Part shown: one piece after another, positions 1-10,899 of the stretch
How positions within the stretch are numbered: the first letter of the stretch is position 1
Layout of the letters: each line of letters opens with the position of its first letter
Assembly (NCBI GenBank): GCA_021234155.1
Contig: JAJEKV010000138.1
Span: forward strand, 124,001-188,000
Reading direction: 5' to 3'
From: Isoetes taiwanensis
Taxonomy: Eukaryota > Streptophyta > Lycopodiopsida > Isoetales > Isoetaceae
Length of the DNA: 64,000 nt
Notes under the pieces: generated by a model
What the model saw: the letters and a program-made list of their open reading frames with translations, nothing else
What the model was told of the DNA's origin: nothing
Database searches by the model: none
Position numbers and translations under genes: made by a program

Positions 1-233
1 TCTTATGCCTTCTTGTTTTTGAAGCTTCTCATTCGGTTTTTGTTTTCGATTCCGGCTCTAAGCGCCTCGACCTTAGCTTTGGCCAGCGCCCTAGCGCCCT
101 AGCGCCTCGCGCCCTAAAGCAACCCCTTCACCGTCCTTTTTTCGCGTGTTTTACGGAGCCATTTCCCCACAGTTCAGCGCCTCAACACATCAAGCTACAC
201 ACCAGTTTTCGGACCAAATTCAAGGCGCTCGAA
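1..233 (+). promoter_or_regulatory. 5' flank of the ParB/methyltransferase-like gene
   Basis: GC-richer stretch immediately upstream of the proposed start codon at 234. It holds a short run of AGCGCCCT-type words around 80-115. I see no convincing TATA box. It is called promoter/5'UTR only because of its position before the in-frame exon 1. Confidence 0.25.
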
Positions 234-300
234 ATGGAAATCGACAATTCTGGAGCACCTCAGAATGTGGAGACAGCGGCTAGCGCACCTCAAGGGACAG
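234..300 (+). CDS. Exon 1 of the ParB/methyltransferase-like gene
   Basis: The ATG at 234 opens a 67-base exon, Ala/Ser/Thr/Gln-rich (begins MEIDNSGAPQ), ending ACAG|GTATGT, a strong donor. The leftover single base plus the two bases after the acceptor at 1080 make a codon, and the joined frame runs into exon 2 without a stop. No signal peptide is visible. The start is chosen because the reading frame and donor fit; an upstream start cannot be excluded. Confidence 0.5.
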
Positions 301-334
301 GTATGTCATCTACTTGCATTGCTTTGTTTGGGCT

Positions 335-760
335 AAATGGCGCCACCGCGCCATTTTAGATCTTAATTAACCGATTTAGGGTCTTATAGTTGACAAATGG
401 CGCCATGGCGCCATTTGGATGCCTGGTAGGCAGTTTAGGTCTTATAGTTGACAAATGGCGCCATGGCGCCATTTGGATGCCTGAGTGCACTTTAGGAGTC
501 AGCTTTCTTTAGGAGTCAGCTTTCTTTAGGATGCCTGGTTGCTTACCACAGGGCCTTGTTGTTAGCAAATGGCGGCGCCATTTGATGTCTATTAGCTTAC
601 CATAGGGCCTTGTTGTTGGCAAATGGCGCCATGGCGCCATTTGATGTCTATTAGCTTACCATAGGGCCTTGTTGTTGGCAAATGGCGCCATGGCGCCATT
701 TGATGTCTATTAGCTTACCATAGGGCCTTGTTGTTGGCAAATGGCGCTATGGCGCTATTT
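335..760. repeat. Palindrome-bearing tandem repeats in intron 1
   Basis: Two related tandem arrays inside intron 1. Units of about 55-59 bp each contain a palindrome with CAAATGGCGCC on one side and its reverse complement on the other. Four copies are perfect (395-416, 453-474, 621-642, 680-701); variants lie at about 340, 575 and 739. Units around 541-740 share the spacer 'GCTTACCATAGGGCCTTGTT'. The array should form strong hairpins or cruciforms in DNA and in the pre-mRNA. Confidence 0.85.
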
Positions 761-821
761 TTATCTGCGTCCAGTCCATTAACACTAATGGAGTCATTCG
801 CATATGTATTCTCCTACAAAT

Positions 822-924
822 TACAGGTGCCTCGACCCAGTCAGAGCCACTCTCCTTCCAACCATCTTCCGCGAATATTTGGAAGGGGAGGGGCTCGGAC
901 TGGGTGGAGGCCTCTGCGACCAAA
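822..924. mobile_element. Fold-back MITE in intron 1 (same family as 55895-55999)
   Basis: About 103 bp whose two halves are reverse complements: GGTGCCTCGACCCAG near the left edge and CTGGGTGGAGGCC near the right. The inner part (GAGCCACTCTCCTTCC ... GGAAGGGGAGGGGCTC) also pairs. A copy with the same arms sits at 55895-55999. No ORF. It lies in intron 1 and has the size and structure of a MITE; a clear target duplication is not visible here. Confidence 0.6.
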
Positions 925-1080
925 CGCATAGATTAGCATACGAACTGCTTTCATGTGATTATGCACAGACTCAGATGCAAATGGCGCCACGGCGCCATTT
1001 GCCTGCCACAACTGATTGTCTGCCTGCTTGTTAAAACCATTTACCGATGCCTCTTTGTTACTGATGCCCCTTTGTTGCAG

Positions 1081-2813
1081 CTATCTTACGTGCAGAAACA
1101 CAATTTCAATCCGACCAGACTATCATGCTGATAGACAATCGGGTGCATGGAAGTACGCGGGTGAGCCCCCTATCGCTACATGTGCTCGAAGGAGATCGCA
1201 GAAGAGAGCTCTGCCTCCTTATAAGGGAGACAGACCCAGAAACAGCCGGAATTTACCAGCCAGGTATCTTGGTCCACATGAAGATGGTTGTCAAGAGCGG
1301 TCGCGACGATTGGATCCGGGTGGTATGTGAGGATACTTTGAAGCAGAGAATAATTGTCTACTATGTGGATTGGAAGTTTTATGATCCCACTGTAATGTCT
1401 GCTAGCATTGCAAATGTAGCTGGTTCGGCGAAGAAGCAAGGTCCGGCTGCCGCTGCCGCGACAAATGACTTTGAAGAAGCTGACATCAAAGGCCCACAAG
1501 AAATCTTGAGGGGCTTTATGATTCTTCGAAATCGGATGAACGAGTCGAAAAACTCGCCTTCATTCGTTGTCAAAGCATTAGCCCAGCAGAAACTACCCGC
1601 CATTGTTGACACGGCCTGGCTAAAAACAGTTAGCAAGAAGAAGACAAGACAACCTAAGGAGACACCTGCAGCCGAGAAAGACTCCTCATCTTCTACTGAG
1701 GATGTTGTCCAGGAACCTGAGGAAGGAAAGGCGGCGGGCAAGAGGAAAGTTAAGAGAAAGAAGAGGCAAACGAAGAAGGAAGAGAAGGAAGAGGAGGAAG
1801 AGGAAGAGGAAGAGAAGGAAGAGAAGGAAAAGGAAGAGAAAGATAAGAAGGAAAAGAAGGAAAAGAAAAGGGAAAGGAAAGAAAAGGATAGGGAAGGCAA
1901 GGGGCAGAAGGAAGGAAAGGCGAGACAGGAAAAGGAGGGAAAGGAAGTGGAGACAGAGGAAATGGGTGGGAAAAAGAAGAAGCAAAGGCTGGAGACCTCT
2001 GAGAAGGAGAGGACACCTAAGAAACAAAGGAGAGCGACTCGGACTCCAAGTCCTGTTGGAAGTCCTAGAAGTGGTGGTGAACCTCCGAGCCCAAGGCATA
2101 GCCCGGATCCTGCGACCACACCGGCCAAAAGGGTCCCCATTAAGAAGACAGAGCCAAAGAAGCTCACCTTAAGAATAGCTCAGCACTTGCTAGAGGTGCC
2201 TTCAAATCTTAAGGTGGAAAGGTTAGAAGAGGAAAAGACGGCAGAGAATACACTGCAAAAAATTTACGATCACCGGCATCTGTTTCCTCTGGGTGTCACA
2301 TTTATAAAAAAAATAGACGTGTTCAAACTATATCAAGGGCCAGCAAATCTGACATCTAGACCACGGAATATGGAGCACGTCAAAACATTAGTGGAGTCCT
2401 TTCAGAGAGACCCACATCCAGTTTTCACTCCCGCCGATGTGATTCCATTCAATCCCCTCACAAACAAACTGGTCGCTTGGAAAACCGAGGATGACCTCAT
2501 GGGGATGCACTATTATATAGTGAATGGCAATCATTCAGTTATGGCTGCTCAGCTTGTATGTAGAAGACTCGGCACAACAAAGTCCCAAGAGCAAATGTCA
2601 AAGATTTACCTTCAACGGAATTGCCGAGTCTTATCTGGCACAGTCAACGAACAGGAATGCCTGCAGCTAAGTTGTGAAGTCAATGATATCACTGCGAAGA
2701 CTATTTTCAAAGAGCCCTTCATTGATAACATAACCCACCTGCGGCAGCAATATGCTCTATGCGGGAAGCCTGATCCATCGGGACGCGGGCAGTCACGCTC
2801 TGAACCATACAAG
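1081..2813 (+). CDS. Exon 2: charged linker and ParB/Srx-like domain
   Basis: Open exon of 1733 bases. After the acceptor (TTTGTTGCAG) it encodes a folded-looking N-terminal part (KMVVKSGRDDWIRVV, then IIVYYVDWKFYDP) and a long lysine/glutamate tract (about 1720-2030) with basic runs suggesting nuclear location. A proline/serine linker follows, and from about 2160 a domain with RPRNMEHVKTLVESFQRD and, about 55 residues on, YYIVNGNHSVMAAQ. The last motif resembles the ParB/sulfiredoxin 'G-x-H/R-R-xxA' nucleotide-binding loop; the preceding helix matches the usual 'R...V..L..SI' position. It ends at AAG|GTACAT. Continuous coding over 1.7 kb suggests recent function. The domain assignment is by motif only. 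Confidence 0.6.
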
Positions 2814-2845
2814 GTACATACTGTTGTAATCTTGGCAAGATTAGC

Positions 2846-2867
2846 AAATGGCGCCGCGGCGCCATTT
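2846..2867. repeat. Single perfect palindrome in intron 2
   Basis: A 22-bp perfect palindrome of the same AAATGGCGCC type as in intron 1, with GC instead of AT at its centre. A further near-perfect copy is at 979-1000, in the 3' part of intron 1. Both introns of the gene therefore carry the motif. Confidence 0.8.
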
Positions 2868-2910
2868 GCTCACTAAATGTCGTTCAAGGCTAACTTCTTG
2901 TTGTTTCCAG

Positions 2911-3642
2911 CGTTATTTGGCTTTGGCTGAAGTTACCATGCGTGGTAAGCATCCAAAAGATTTCAACCAGTGGGTCTTCATGCCAGAGGATATTTTTCAG
3001 TTATTCATGTCCCTATGGAACTTGTGGAAATCTTGCAAGCTGCAAGATAACAAGGGACAAACTATTACTTGTAACTGGGCAAAAGATCATGACTACTTCA
3101 ACCCCGGTCGGACCCGAGGTGCATGAGGGGTCTCGACTACGAAGACTGTCGGGTTTTGTTCCAGGAAGTGCTGGATGGGAAGACCTTCGTCAAGGTCACC
3201 AGTGATTATACAGGTAAGCAATTCTTCAAGGCAAGGGCAAAGACACTAAGATCCATATCTTTCTTGAAGAAGGAGATTTTTGAATACGTGAAGGAAAATT
3301 TTCCGAGGAAGTTTAAATCCTTCACTGATCTCAGTACTGCAGTGCCGGGCTTCGAGGATGCCGACCTGATTTCTATGGCCACCTTGCATAGTAAGTGGGT
3401 TGAAACTGGAGTGGGCAAGGAAGGCGTTTTCGGTAACGTGCCACCAGCATTGGCAAGATTCATACGCAATGCTGTCTTGCAGAGAGAGGATACTGAAGAC
3501 TTCCGTCGCGGTTGAACTAACGCATGCCAGGGGCAAGTTGTTTGCACTCTGCATAAAGATCCTTGATTGCCCCGACACTAGAGGGATATTTCCAATGTGG
3601 GACAAAACCACATTATCTAATTTCTTTAATACATTACCGTAA
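2911..3642 (+). pseudogene. Exon 3, first part, with frameshifts
   Basis: Begins phase 0 after TTTCCAG with RYLALAEVTMRGK and continues with a Trp-rich helical segment (FNQWVFMPEDIF) to a stop at 3124-3126. The coding sense resumes in another frame (RGLDYEDCRVLFQEV ... FEYVKENFPRKF) to 3515, then in a third frame (VAVELTHARGKLFALCIKI) to a stop near 3640. The three pieces read as one protein interrupted by single-base shifts near 3120 and 3500. Sequencing error is an alternative to real decay. No catalytic motif is recognised here. Confidence 0.5.
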
Positions 3643-3775
3643 AGAACACCCACGGTGATTCTTTCGGATAGTGGTCTTTGCAAGGCCGAGCATAACTTTT
3701 GATTTCATCCGTGTTGGATGATCCGGATTCCGGATCCGAGTTTTTATTGGCACGTATGAGGGCTAATACAAAAAT

Positions 3776-4500
3776 CCGGCTCCCCTGGAGTTGGAGGTCC
3801 ATGCATTAGTGTACGCCACAAAAATTCAAGGCCACCGCAGTCATCCCGTCGATGAAATTGACCTCAAATTTCCCTTCAACGATCATCCTCAAGAACTGCC
3901 ACCAGTTCCTGTGCCTAACGAAGAAGACGAAGAGGTGGAGAGCGAGGCTATGGCAGGAAAGCTCGAATTGCCAGATTCAGTGTACGGTTGGCAAGGCTTG
4001 CGGGGGACATAATCTTTGGGGCTGCCACATGTTCCTACCTCGCGCGAAAAAATGGTACCGCCAGAAAGTGGGTGTTTGATTACTTTCTCCGTGGTTCTTT
4101 TGGCCGGGCTTCATTGATGAATAAAAGATTTTGCATTGTGTTCGAAAGTGACCCGGTTAACAGATCGCCTAAGGGGATTCTTGATAGGCTTGACCGCCTG
4201 CTGAATCCTATCATCGCAGCAGTTCCTACAGAGACAAAAGGTGCTGTTGTTGAAGAAGCTGTCGATCCACCTAATCCAGAGATGCCCGAAGCTCCACCCG
4301 ATGTGGACTATGATGTGATCAAGAACACCCAATTCGATCTGGACTTTCTTAGTGATCCCAATTTCACCGCCCCACGCTGCTCGAGAGCTTTTCGGGGAGA
4401 TCCTATGGTTGCTTCTTCTAGCCATGGGCCATCAATGGAACCCGCCCCCGATGTGGAACCCGATCCCGATGCGGAACCCGATCCCCGAGCGGAGCCCTGA
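3776..4500 (+). pseudogene. Exon 3, last part: methyltransferase motif I-like segment and acidic tail
   Basis: One frame (LEVHALVYATKIQ ... EDEEVESEAMAGKLELPD) reads to about 3980, then another frame continues with IIFGAATCSYLARKNG, KWVFDYFLRGSFGRASLMNK and RFCIVFESDP. The block V-F-D-Y-F-x-x-G-S-F-x-x-A...R-F-x-x-x-F-E-x-D-P matches the pattern of motif I in beta-class N6-adenine/N4-cytosine methyltransferases (D-P-F-x-G-S-G-T...R...E). It ends with repeated EPDPD units and a TGA at 4498. The glycine loop is altered (RGSF), so activity is doubtful. In beta-class enzymes motif I lies C-terminal, as here. Confidence 0.45.
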
Positions 4501-5527
4501 ATTTTGTGTGATTGTAATTTAAATTGTACAATAATCCTTTTGTAAACAGACTCTCTCTTTCGAGTCATTGCCTGTTGTGGCAAATTTTTTGATATGCAAA
4601 TCTATGAATTTGGAATTTTTAACTAATTTTGTGATGTTTTGTTTCTTTAGCTTCATTATATGCACTCTTAGTATTTTTAATGGCGCCAATAAATGACGTT
4701 TTAGAGGCATATTTTTTCTAATCATTAGAGGAAATTTGAGATCTCATTTTATCCCCATAAGAATCCTCCAATGGAATGGCTACCCTCTATTAACTGCAAT
4801 TAATGCAGCACCAACGACTTCATTGCTGTTGTTTTTCCCCTATAACTTTTGATCCACTTGTCAAAATGTTGCGGCGTTTGTTGCATTAGATGCGGAATGA
4901 AAAGATCTTTCCAATGATATATGGTTGTGATGTATTTCAATATGGTCATATGCATTAACCTTAAAAAAATATGATTTTTTGCTTATTTCTTATATATTTA
5001 TATCGTAAAAGATGTATGAATGGGTTATCACTAGATAGATCTTGTGAAGACGAATCCATTGCTATAAAAAGTTTTTGAATCGGAGTTCTGGATCAAAAGT
5101 TATAATGAAAAAATGATACTACAGAAGTTAGTTGTAGCTGCATTAATTACAGGCTGCCACATAATACTGGAATAAGATATACTGGAGCTCTTCTCTTATT
5201 GGACAGTTTAAAAAGCTGACATGGCATTTTAAGCATCCCTTAATGGGACAAAATGTGATCTCATTTTTCCTCTAATGTGGCGCCATAATTGCTCAAAAAA
5301 TTGGCATAAAATGGACTAAAAAGGATTTTTGTTCCTAATTGGAATCACGAAATTTCTCATTTTAATGAAATTGTGCTTTAAATGGCAAAGCGGCAATGCA
5401 TGGTCTGTGGTGCTTTTGTGTTGTGATATTGGTCAACATTATGCAATTTGTTGACGTGATAGTAGGCATCTACTAAAATCTAATGTGACCACACTTTTGC
5501 AATTCAAATGTCTTGTAAGTGTTTACT

Positions 5528-5637
5528 CCATGCCCTTCGATTTTTAGAATTCTTGAAGATTTAGCAAAGGTGTATGCATAACCCATGTCCTTAGACTTTT
5601 AGAATTCCTGAATGATTTGGCAAACGTATATGCATAC
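5528..5637. repeat. Two-copy tandem repeat, about 55 bp
   Basis: Two diverged adjacent units, 5528-5581 and 5582-5637, both with CCATG..CTT.GA.TTTTAGAATTC and ending in GTATATGCATA or GTGTATGCATA. Confidence 0.7.
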
Positions 5638-6705
5638 ATGCGGAGGCTCTAGTTAGATATATGTGTATCATGGTGTGTGCGTGATTGTACAGGGTAAAAC
5701 TTATATTAATAGGGGAATTGAGCTTTAAAGCCGTGTGCACATGAACATTGGGTTTGTATGTGTATTGGTACAAAACATTGTCATATAGAAAACATCGTAG
5801 TTCTATTTTTTATAAAACAAAAATAACAAAACTCTCGTTATACTATCTTGAATTTAGCATCTAGGTAAGGGCCAGGTAACATGGCTAGGTCAATGGACCA
5901 TGATATGTCCATCGGCAATAGAGCCTAATGAAGATTTTTCAAGCCCTTATTAAGTGTAATGGCATAAGGAGGAATAATTTCCTATATGTAACCTTGTGGC
6001 CTAGGTGAATTTCACACTGATATGACATTACTTCAAAATTACACATTGGTTGTCCTTTTAAATGCAAAAAATTATAATACTGGAGTTGAGCCCAGCATTT
6101 AAAATGTCAAGGGTCTTTTGCTCTCATATAGTTTTCGGCAATGCTTTATGTCCATTAATTTTATAACAGCTTTAGTTTGTGGAAGCTTTGTCCATAATCA
6201 AATAAATCAAGCGTAATTCATTTTTTTGAAATTATAGCATGATTGATTTTTGAAATTATGTGACTTCAGATGTTGCTTATGCATCTAGAATATTTTGTAA
6301 GGTGTCATTATTTATTATCCTCAAGTTGAGTGCTTTGTGCTATGATAACGTTGTTCTATGTTTGATATTTTGCCATTTTAACGCCTTCAATGTTTTATAA
6401 TTTGGTTTTTTTTTTTGCATTGGTCATTCAGCAAACACTTCGACTCAAGAAAAGAATTCCAAAAATACAATCAAGCGTATCAAGCTTCTAATAAGTACAC
6501 GTACAATAAGTGATGCATTAAGTCATGTTCCATTCAAGAAAGTCGGAATGGTGCATCAACATCTTTAACCTCTCCTACGACCGAACCAACCTGAAATGGC
6601 AGAAATTTTGTGCCAAAGAAATTTTGTGCACAAATTTTTATAATTTAGCTTCTGCTTTAATATTCAGAAGGTTTGTGAAATGGATGCACCTTCTCCTTGC
6701 GCATG

Positions 6706-6829
6706 CCGAATTTGAGCTTAGACTTTTTGTCTACCAATTACATTTAAGTCACTGGTTGTACTGCCTCCGAATTTGAGCTTACACTTTTTGTCTACCAATT
6801 ACATTTGAGTCACAATAGTTGTACTGCCT
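6706..6829. repeat. Two-copy tandem repeat, about 62 bp
   Basis: Units 6706-6766 and 6767-6829 both start CCGAATTTGAGCTTA and end GTTGTACTGCCT, with few differences. No coding sense. Confidence 0.8.
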
Positions 6830-8249
6830 TGTAAGAACTATGACTGCAAGAGGGGATGCATTAAAAGGAATGAAGAGTACGATTCAAATACTATTGGGTG
6901 CTACAAATGCTGACATGCGCTTCTATAATCACCCATTTGTCATGCCATATGCTCGAGCATATCTCGTTGCTGCAACTATTTCATTGATTCTATAATCCTC
7001 AATGGCAGACCTACTTCTTCACATGTACTTGCAAAGGGCCCATAGTCATAAACGATAATATTTATGATGCTACCACAGGAACCTCAAAAACAAAAATATT
7101 TTCTACTTCCATGTCCTTATGCCAGGTAATATAAATAGGAATTCCTCTAGTATTGAACCTAGTTATATCGCAGTAGACAGGCTTGTGCCAAATGCACAAA
7201 GTGTTATTTTTGAAGAACATAATGCAATTTCTATGAGGTATTCAGCCAGATCAAACGATGCAATTATAAAAGAGAGAAACTTTTGGAGGTTAGATGTTGC
7301 TTTTACAAAATTTTGTAAGCTCCAAGTGTAAGAGTTGGGGCAAGGACAATATGCCTATAAACTGATGGAATGTAGAACTGAAATCCATAGCATGGCAAAC
7401 AGAGTCAAGGCCATGTGGGAGAATGGCACCCTCAGAGGAACTTGCACAATGACTTGTTGTTAAACCTTATATACTAACATGCTGCAATTGCAAATTTATG
7501 AGAAGTGACTGCATACCATGGTTTATATGGAAGAACAAATTCCTTCCTGCCAGCTCTCCAAATTGTCACACTATTTGGAAAATTCCTGCTAAAATAATAA
7601 AGATCACATGATTTTTATCGATGATCCTCTTATGCCATCAAAAATCTAAGCTAAGAGAAATTATGGGCCAAAAATTGACAGATGTTGCTTGCCTTTATGA
7701 AGAAGGAACCTATAATTGTTCTTCTGCCGCAAGAGGAATGATCTGATTCCCTCTCAGTTTTCAAATGAAGAAGCGAATGGAGCCATCATTGCCACCTTTT
7801 CTTCAAATTAAGAGCTTAGATCTTCTTCTATCTCGTACTTCAATATTATGTCAGTCTACAAACACAAACGGTAGTCAGAAACAATATAACCTATGACGGG
7901 ATCGAAATTATTCCAAATAAACTAAATAGCTAGGATGCATGTTCTTGTCCACCTGAGCCAATCTTGGCGCTTTAGGGTGAAAGCATGTTGTAGTGGAACA
8001 CCCTGGGTGTCCCCCCTGTCCCCCCTAAAAATGTGGTGGGAGATATCAAATTTGTGGTGCGATTTTAAATGTTTATTTGGCGCCTAGTGCATGTACTGCC
8101 CGGATTCAATCATTTCTTGAACTGCAATAACCCAATTCCTACGCCACCCGTCCCATTCCAATTTCCTACGCCACCCGTCCCATTCCAATCTCCACCGAAC
8201 CGATTTCTAAACCCACGACCCACCCGCGCCTTTCCTGAAGCACACGGCT

Positions 8250-8463
8250 ATGGCGCTTAATCCGGTTGTGGATCAATCCGGTTCATACCTTCAATCATTT
8301 AATTTGGAAGCAAATCGCCTAAAATCTCAAACCGGAACACGGGTAAGAGAAAGAGAACTCTCGAACAAGAACGGGATCATAAAAGGCGCCAAAGGAAAAG
8401 ACAAAGGGAAGCTAAAGAAGAATTAGCAAAAAATTGCATCGCAAGAGAGGGAGGATCCACTTA
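8250..8463 (+). pseudogene. N-terminal basic region of transposase copy A
   Basis: The ATG at 8250 gives MALNPVVDQSG. From about 8337 a different frame reads TGKRKRTLEQERDHKRR followed by more Arg/Lys and a helical KEELAKN stretch. Basic N-termini of this kind are usual in this transposase-like family. One frameshift separates the two parts, and the coding sense fades after 8460. Confidence 0.4.
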
Positions 8464-8859
8464 AGCGGCCTCTACTAGGCGCCGGATGGTATTAAAATTG
8501 TTATCTTCATTTCATAGCACCACTAAAGGCTTGTCTAACGGCCCGATAAGAAAGAGGTTTTACTAGATTATCTGCGAGGATGACACAATGGACCGGCGTA
8601 CTTGGCTAAGAAGATTTGAAAGATTTGCAAGCCAAGAGCATTGTGGTCAGCAACCTCGGGGGCTTCCATTCAACTTGTGAAGAAGTCTAACAAAGAATGA
8701 CAGTTTAGCAGCCAAGAGTAGTTGCCTTGCTATGGCCGTAAGAGGAAGCATTAATACCTAAAAGTGCTAATCCTGTCGGTGCTTTCGGGGTTTTGGTAAA
8801 CTTCTTTGGGTGTTCATCCTAGGAATCTTACCAAAGCAAAATTGAAGAGGGAAGATATA

Positions 8860-9068
8860 GATTGCAAAGGGGGAAATGGGTTTTGTACAAAAGAGTTAGA
8901 AGAGCAGATGCAATTCCCAATTTCTGTCATAGAACTTGTGCAAAAGCAATTTTGGACGAAAAAACAAGAGGGTCTCTCCAAATGCAAAGGATGTTAAGTT
9001 CGAGAAGATTGGAGCGAAATGTAAGAGAGGATCATGCCACTCACTATCCGGAAGAATCACAAGGTTAT
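8860..9068 (+). pseudogene. Transposase copy A, segment before the intron
   Basis: Frames alternate among GKWVLYKRVRRADAIPNF, then KRVSPNAKDV, then RRLERNVREDHATHY and EESQGYF. These short blocks, in this order (basic helix, 'VSPNxKDVV', 'R..RN..E.H..HYL.ESQ'), precede the 'FEKLKPWF' block in the family as I know it. The coding sense ends at a possible donor (ACAAG|GTTATT) just before the GTGGTG array. Confidence 0.45.
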
Positions 9069-9099
9069 TTCATTTCTTCATCTTCACCACATTTTTTAT

Positions 9100-9628
9100 T
9101 GTTAATGTGGTATGTGGTATGTGGTTAGTGATTGCTTGTGATATGTGGTTGCTGTGGTGAGGCACGTGGTGTGAAATAAATGATGTCAATATATGCTTTG
9201 TGGTGCCTAGTGTGGTGAATAAAATGGTGTAAAATACATCTTTGTAATATATGCTATGTGGTGCCTAGTGTGGTGAATAACATGGTGTAAAATAAATCTT
9301 TGTAATATATGCTATGTGGTCCCTAGTGTGGTGAATAACATGGTGTGGTGCCTAGTGTGGTGTCTAGTGTGGTGCCTAGTGTGGTGCCTAGTGTGGTGAA
9401 AAATATGGTGTAAAATGAATTCTATGTGGTGCCTAGTGTGGTGAATAAAGAGGTGTAAGATGAATGTCTGTAATATATGCTATGTGGTGCCTAGTGTGGT
9501 GAAAAATATGGTGTACAATAAATTATGTAATATATGCGTTGTGGTGCCTAGTGTGGTGAATAAGGAGGTGTAAGATGAATGTCTGTAATATATGCTATGT
9601 GGTGCCTAGTGTGGTGGAAAATGTAGTA
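9100..9628. repeat. GTGGTGCCTAGTGTGGTGA tandem array
   Basis: At least eight imperfect units of about 55-65 bp built from TGTGGTGCCTAGTGTGGTGA and TAATATATGCTATGTGG. The array sits between two coding segments of the transposase, with a plausible acceptor (TTCCTTGCAG) ending at 9668, so it is most likely intronic. Similar CCACATG/GTGGTG-rich arrays occur at 22.8, 25.0, 26.4-26.95 and 28.4-28.8 kb. Confidence 0.8.
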
Positions 9629-9639
9629 TGCAATCAATA

Positions 9640-9867
9640 TGCTGATCACCTTGTTATCTTCCTTGCAGTTGCAATTGTTCAGGAAATTCAAGACGGAACA
9701 TCCTAGTGTTATGATCAAACAGAGGATGTTTGAAAAGCTGAAACCATGGTTTGTTGTAAAATTAAAGGACTTCAATAGTTGCTGCTGTATATACCATGTT
9801 AGAATGCAGATGCTAATAGATGGCTTCAATAGTATGAGAACTAAGCACCCGAAAAGCTGCAGCTGCA
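9640..9867 (+). pseudogene. Transposase copy A, segment interrupted by the LTR element
   Basis: After the acceptor at 9668 the frame reads LQLFRKFKTEHPSVMI, then RMFEKLKPWFVVKLKDFN, CCCIYHVRMQMLIDGFN and KHPKSCSC. The 'FEKLKPWFV' and 'CCCxYH' blocks are typical of the same transposase-like family. The reading stops abruptly at 9867, where the retrotransposon LTR starts. Confidence 0.55.
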
Positions 9868-10458
9868 TGTTTGGGGTCTGGGTTCGGGAACTCCTGGAAG
9901 ACAACCCTCTGTGAGGACCCGTGGATCTAACAGGAGAGTCCGGGGGACTATGTCACGCGGGATTTGCAAGAAGAGAAGAAGAAGAAGAAAACAGAACAAA
10001 TGAGAGAAAGATGATAAGCTTCCTTGATATCAATGATGAAAATACATGAGCTCTCACAATAGAGAGAAAACTGAAAGGAGACAAGACTCAAAACTCATCT
10101 AAAAACTCATGTGCTAACTCTACTCATATATATAGTACAATGGCCTTGGGCCCAATATAGACACTCGACCGATCTACAGGTGCCGACTCACGGAAGGAGG
10201 CCCTGATTTGCGGTGAATGTTGGCGGTGCCTCTTGAAGTGCCTAGAATCCTGACGCCGACGCGAGGCGGTGGACGGGCATCACTTGTCCGAAGCGGCGCC
10301 CTTGTTGACGACCCACGTGCTTTGACTGCGTGGTCTCTGGCCGCTTGGTCTTCATGGAGCCTTTGATGACCTGACCCGCGGGCGATCGAGGATCCTTGAG
10401 CTTGACCTGGTCTGTCGTGGTGCATGAATAGTCCCGCATCAGAGGCACAGGACTAACA
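9868..10458 (-). repeat. 3' LTR
   Basis: 591 bp. It shares nearly its whole length with 20357-20940, including 'GGTTCGGGAACTCCTGGAAG' and 'ACTCTACTCATATATATAGT'. The ends TGTT...AACA are inverted. It differs from the other LTR by many small indels and substitutions, so insertion is not recent. Confidence 0.92.
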
Positions 10459-10473
10459 CTCCCCCCCACCAAA
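10459..10473 (-). other. Polypurine tract of the LTR element
   Basis: The + strand reads CTCCCCCCCACCAAAC directly after the LTR, i.e. GTTTGGTGGGGGGGAG on the element strand. A purine run touching the 3' LTR is the expected plus-strand primer, and it fixes the element's orientation as minus. Confidence 0.8.
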
Positions 10474-10899
10474 CGACACTCAGAGTGAAGAAAAGGAGGA
10501 AGTGTTTCTGAGGGCGGGAAGCCATCTGTCTGAAAGTGATCCTCACGGGAGTGAGGACGGGCACCATTATGGTAATCGGCTTATGAGATCCCCGGGCGTG
10601 TTTGAAGAGCAGGAGGAGTGTTTTGGGCAAAGGGCGGGATCCGCATCAATAAGAAAGCGCAGAGCCGCACCATGTCTTCAAGGGCGCGTGGGCATGCCCA
10701 AGAAATGTAACCGACATTCCATGAGGAGACAGGTCTGAAGGCCAAAGGCACTGACACTGGCATTCGGATTGCAGTGAAAAATGGGACGCTGCCGATTTAA
10801 GGAGCTTAGCAAAATGCATTTGAGAGCAGCGCAAAATCCCCTTTGAAGATGGACAAGGATCGTGAGGTGGAGGCATTCTGCAAGAATGTGTCAAGACCA

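Larger units (their letters stand above)
234..4500 (+). pseudogene. ParB-like / DNA-methyltransferase-like gene, 3' half broken
   Basis: I build a three-exon gene: exon 1 (234-300), intron 1 (301-1080, GTATGT...TTGCAG), exon 2 (1081-2813), intron 2 (2814-2910, GTACAT...TTCCAG), then exon 3 remnants to the TGA at 4498-4500. Exon 1 ends in phase 1 and exon 2 opens with two bases, so they join without a stop; exon 2 to exon 3 is phase 0. Order of regions: N-terminal globular part, Lys/Glu-rich linker, ParB/sulfiredoxin-like core, helical segment, a segment resembling motif I of beta-class DNA methyltransferases, and a Pro/Asp/Glu tail. Exon 3 changes frame at about 3120, 3500 and 3990 and lacks an obvious catalytic motif IV. 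Bacteria and phages have ParB-methylase fusions; finding such a layout in a plant gene with introns is my inference. The breaks mean this copy is probably not fully functional. Confidence 0.55.
4501..7973. other. AT-rich intergenic DNA without a supported gene
   Basis: No ORF here has recognisable motifs; the longest are under 85 codons. The first 200 bases are probably the 3' UTR of the preceding gene. Two short tandem duplications are listed separately. The stretch around 4850-4930 (AACTTTTGATCCACTT...) resembles a passage at 39825-39900, suggesting a dispersed old repeat. Confidence 0.5.

Noticed and set aside
822-924. Coding exon between two introns of the first gene
   Set aside because: Although AG precedes it, the segment is a fold-back repeat found again at 55.9 kb, and exon 1 joins exon 2 directly in frame without it.
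1379-2167. Long minus-strand ORFs rich in Ser/Phe/Leu opposite exon 2
   Set aside because: They are the antisense reading of the Lys/Glu-rich linker (GAAGAG repeats); composition alone keeps them open.
9100-9628. CRISPR-like array
   Set aside because: Units are contiguous imperfect tandem repeats without unique spacers, and the DNA is eukaryotic.
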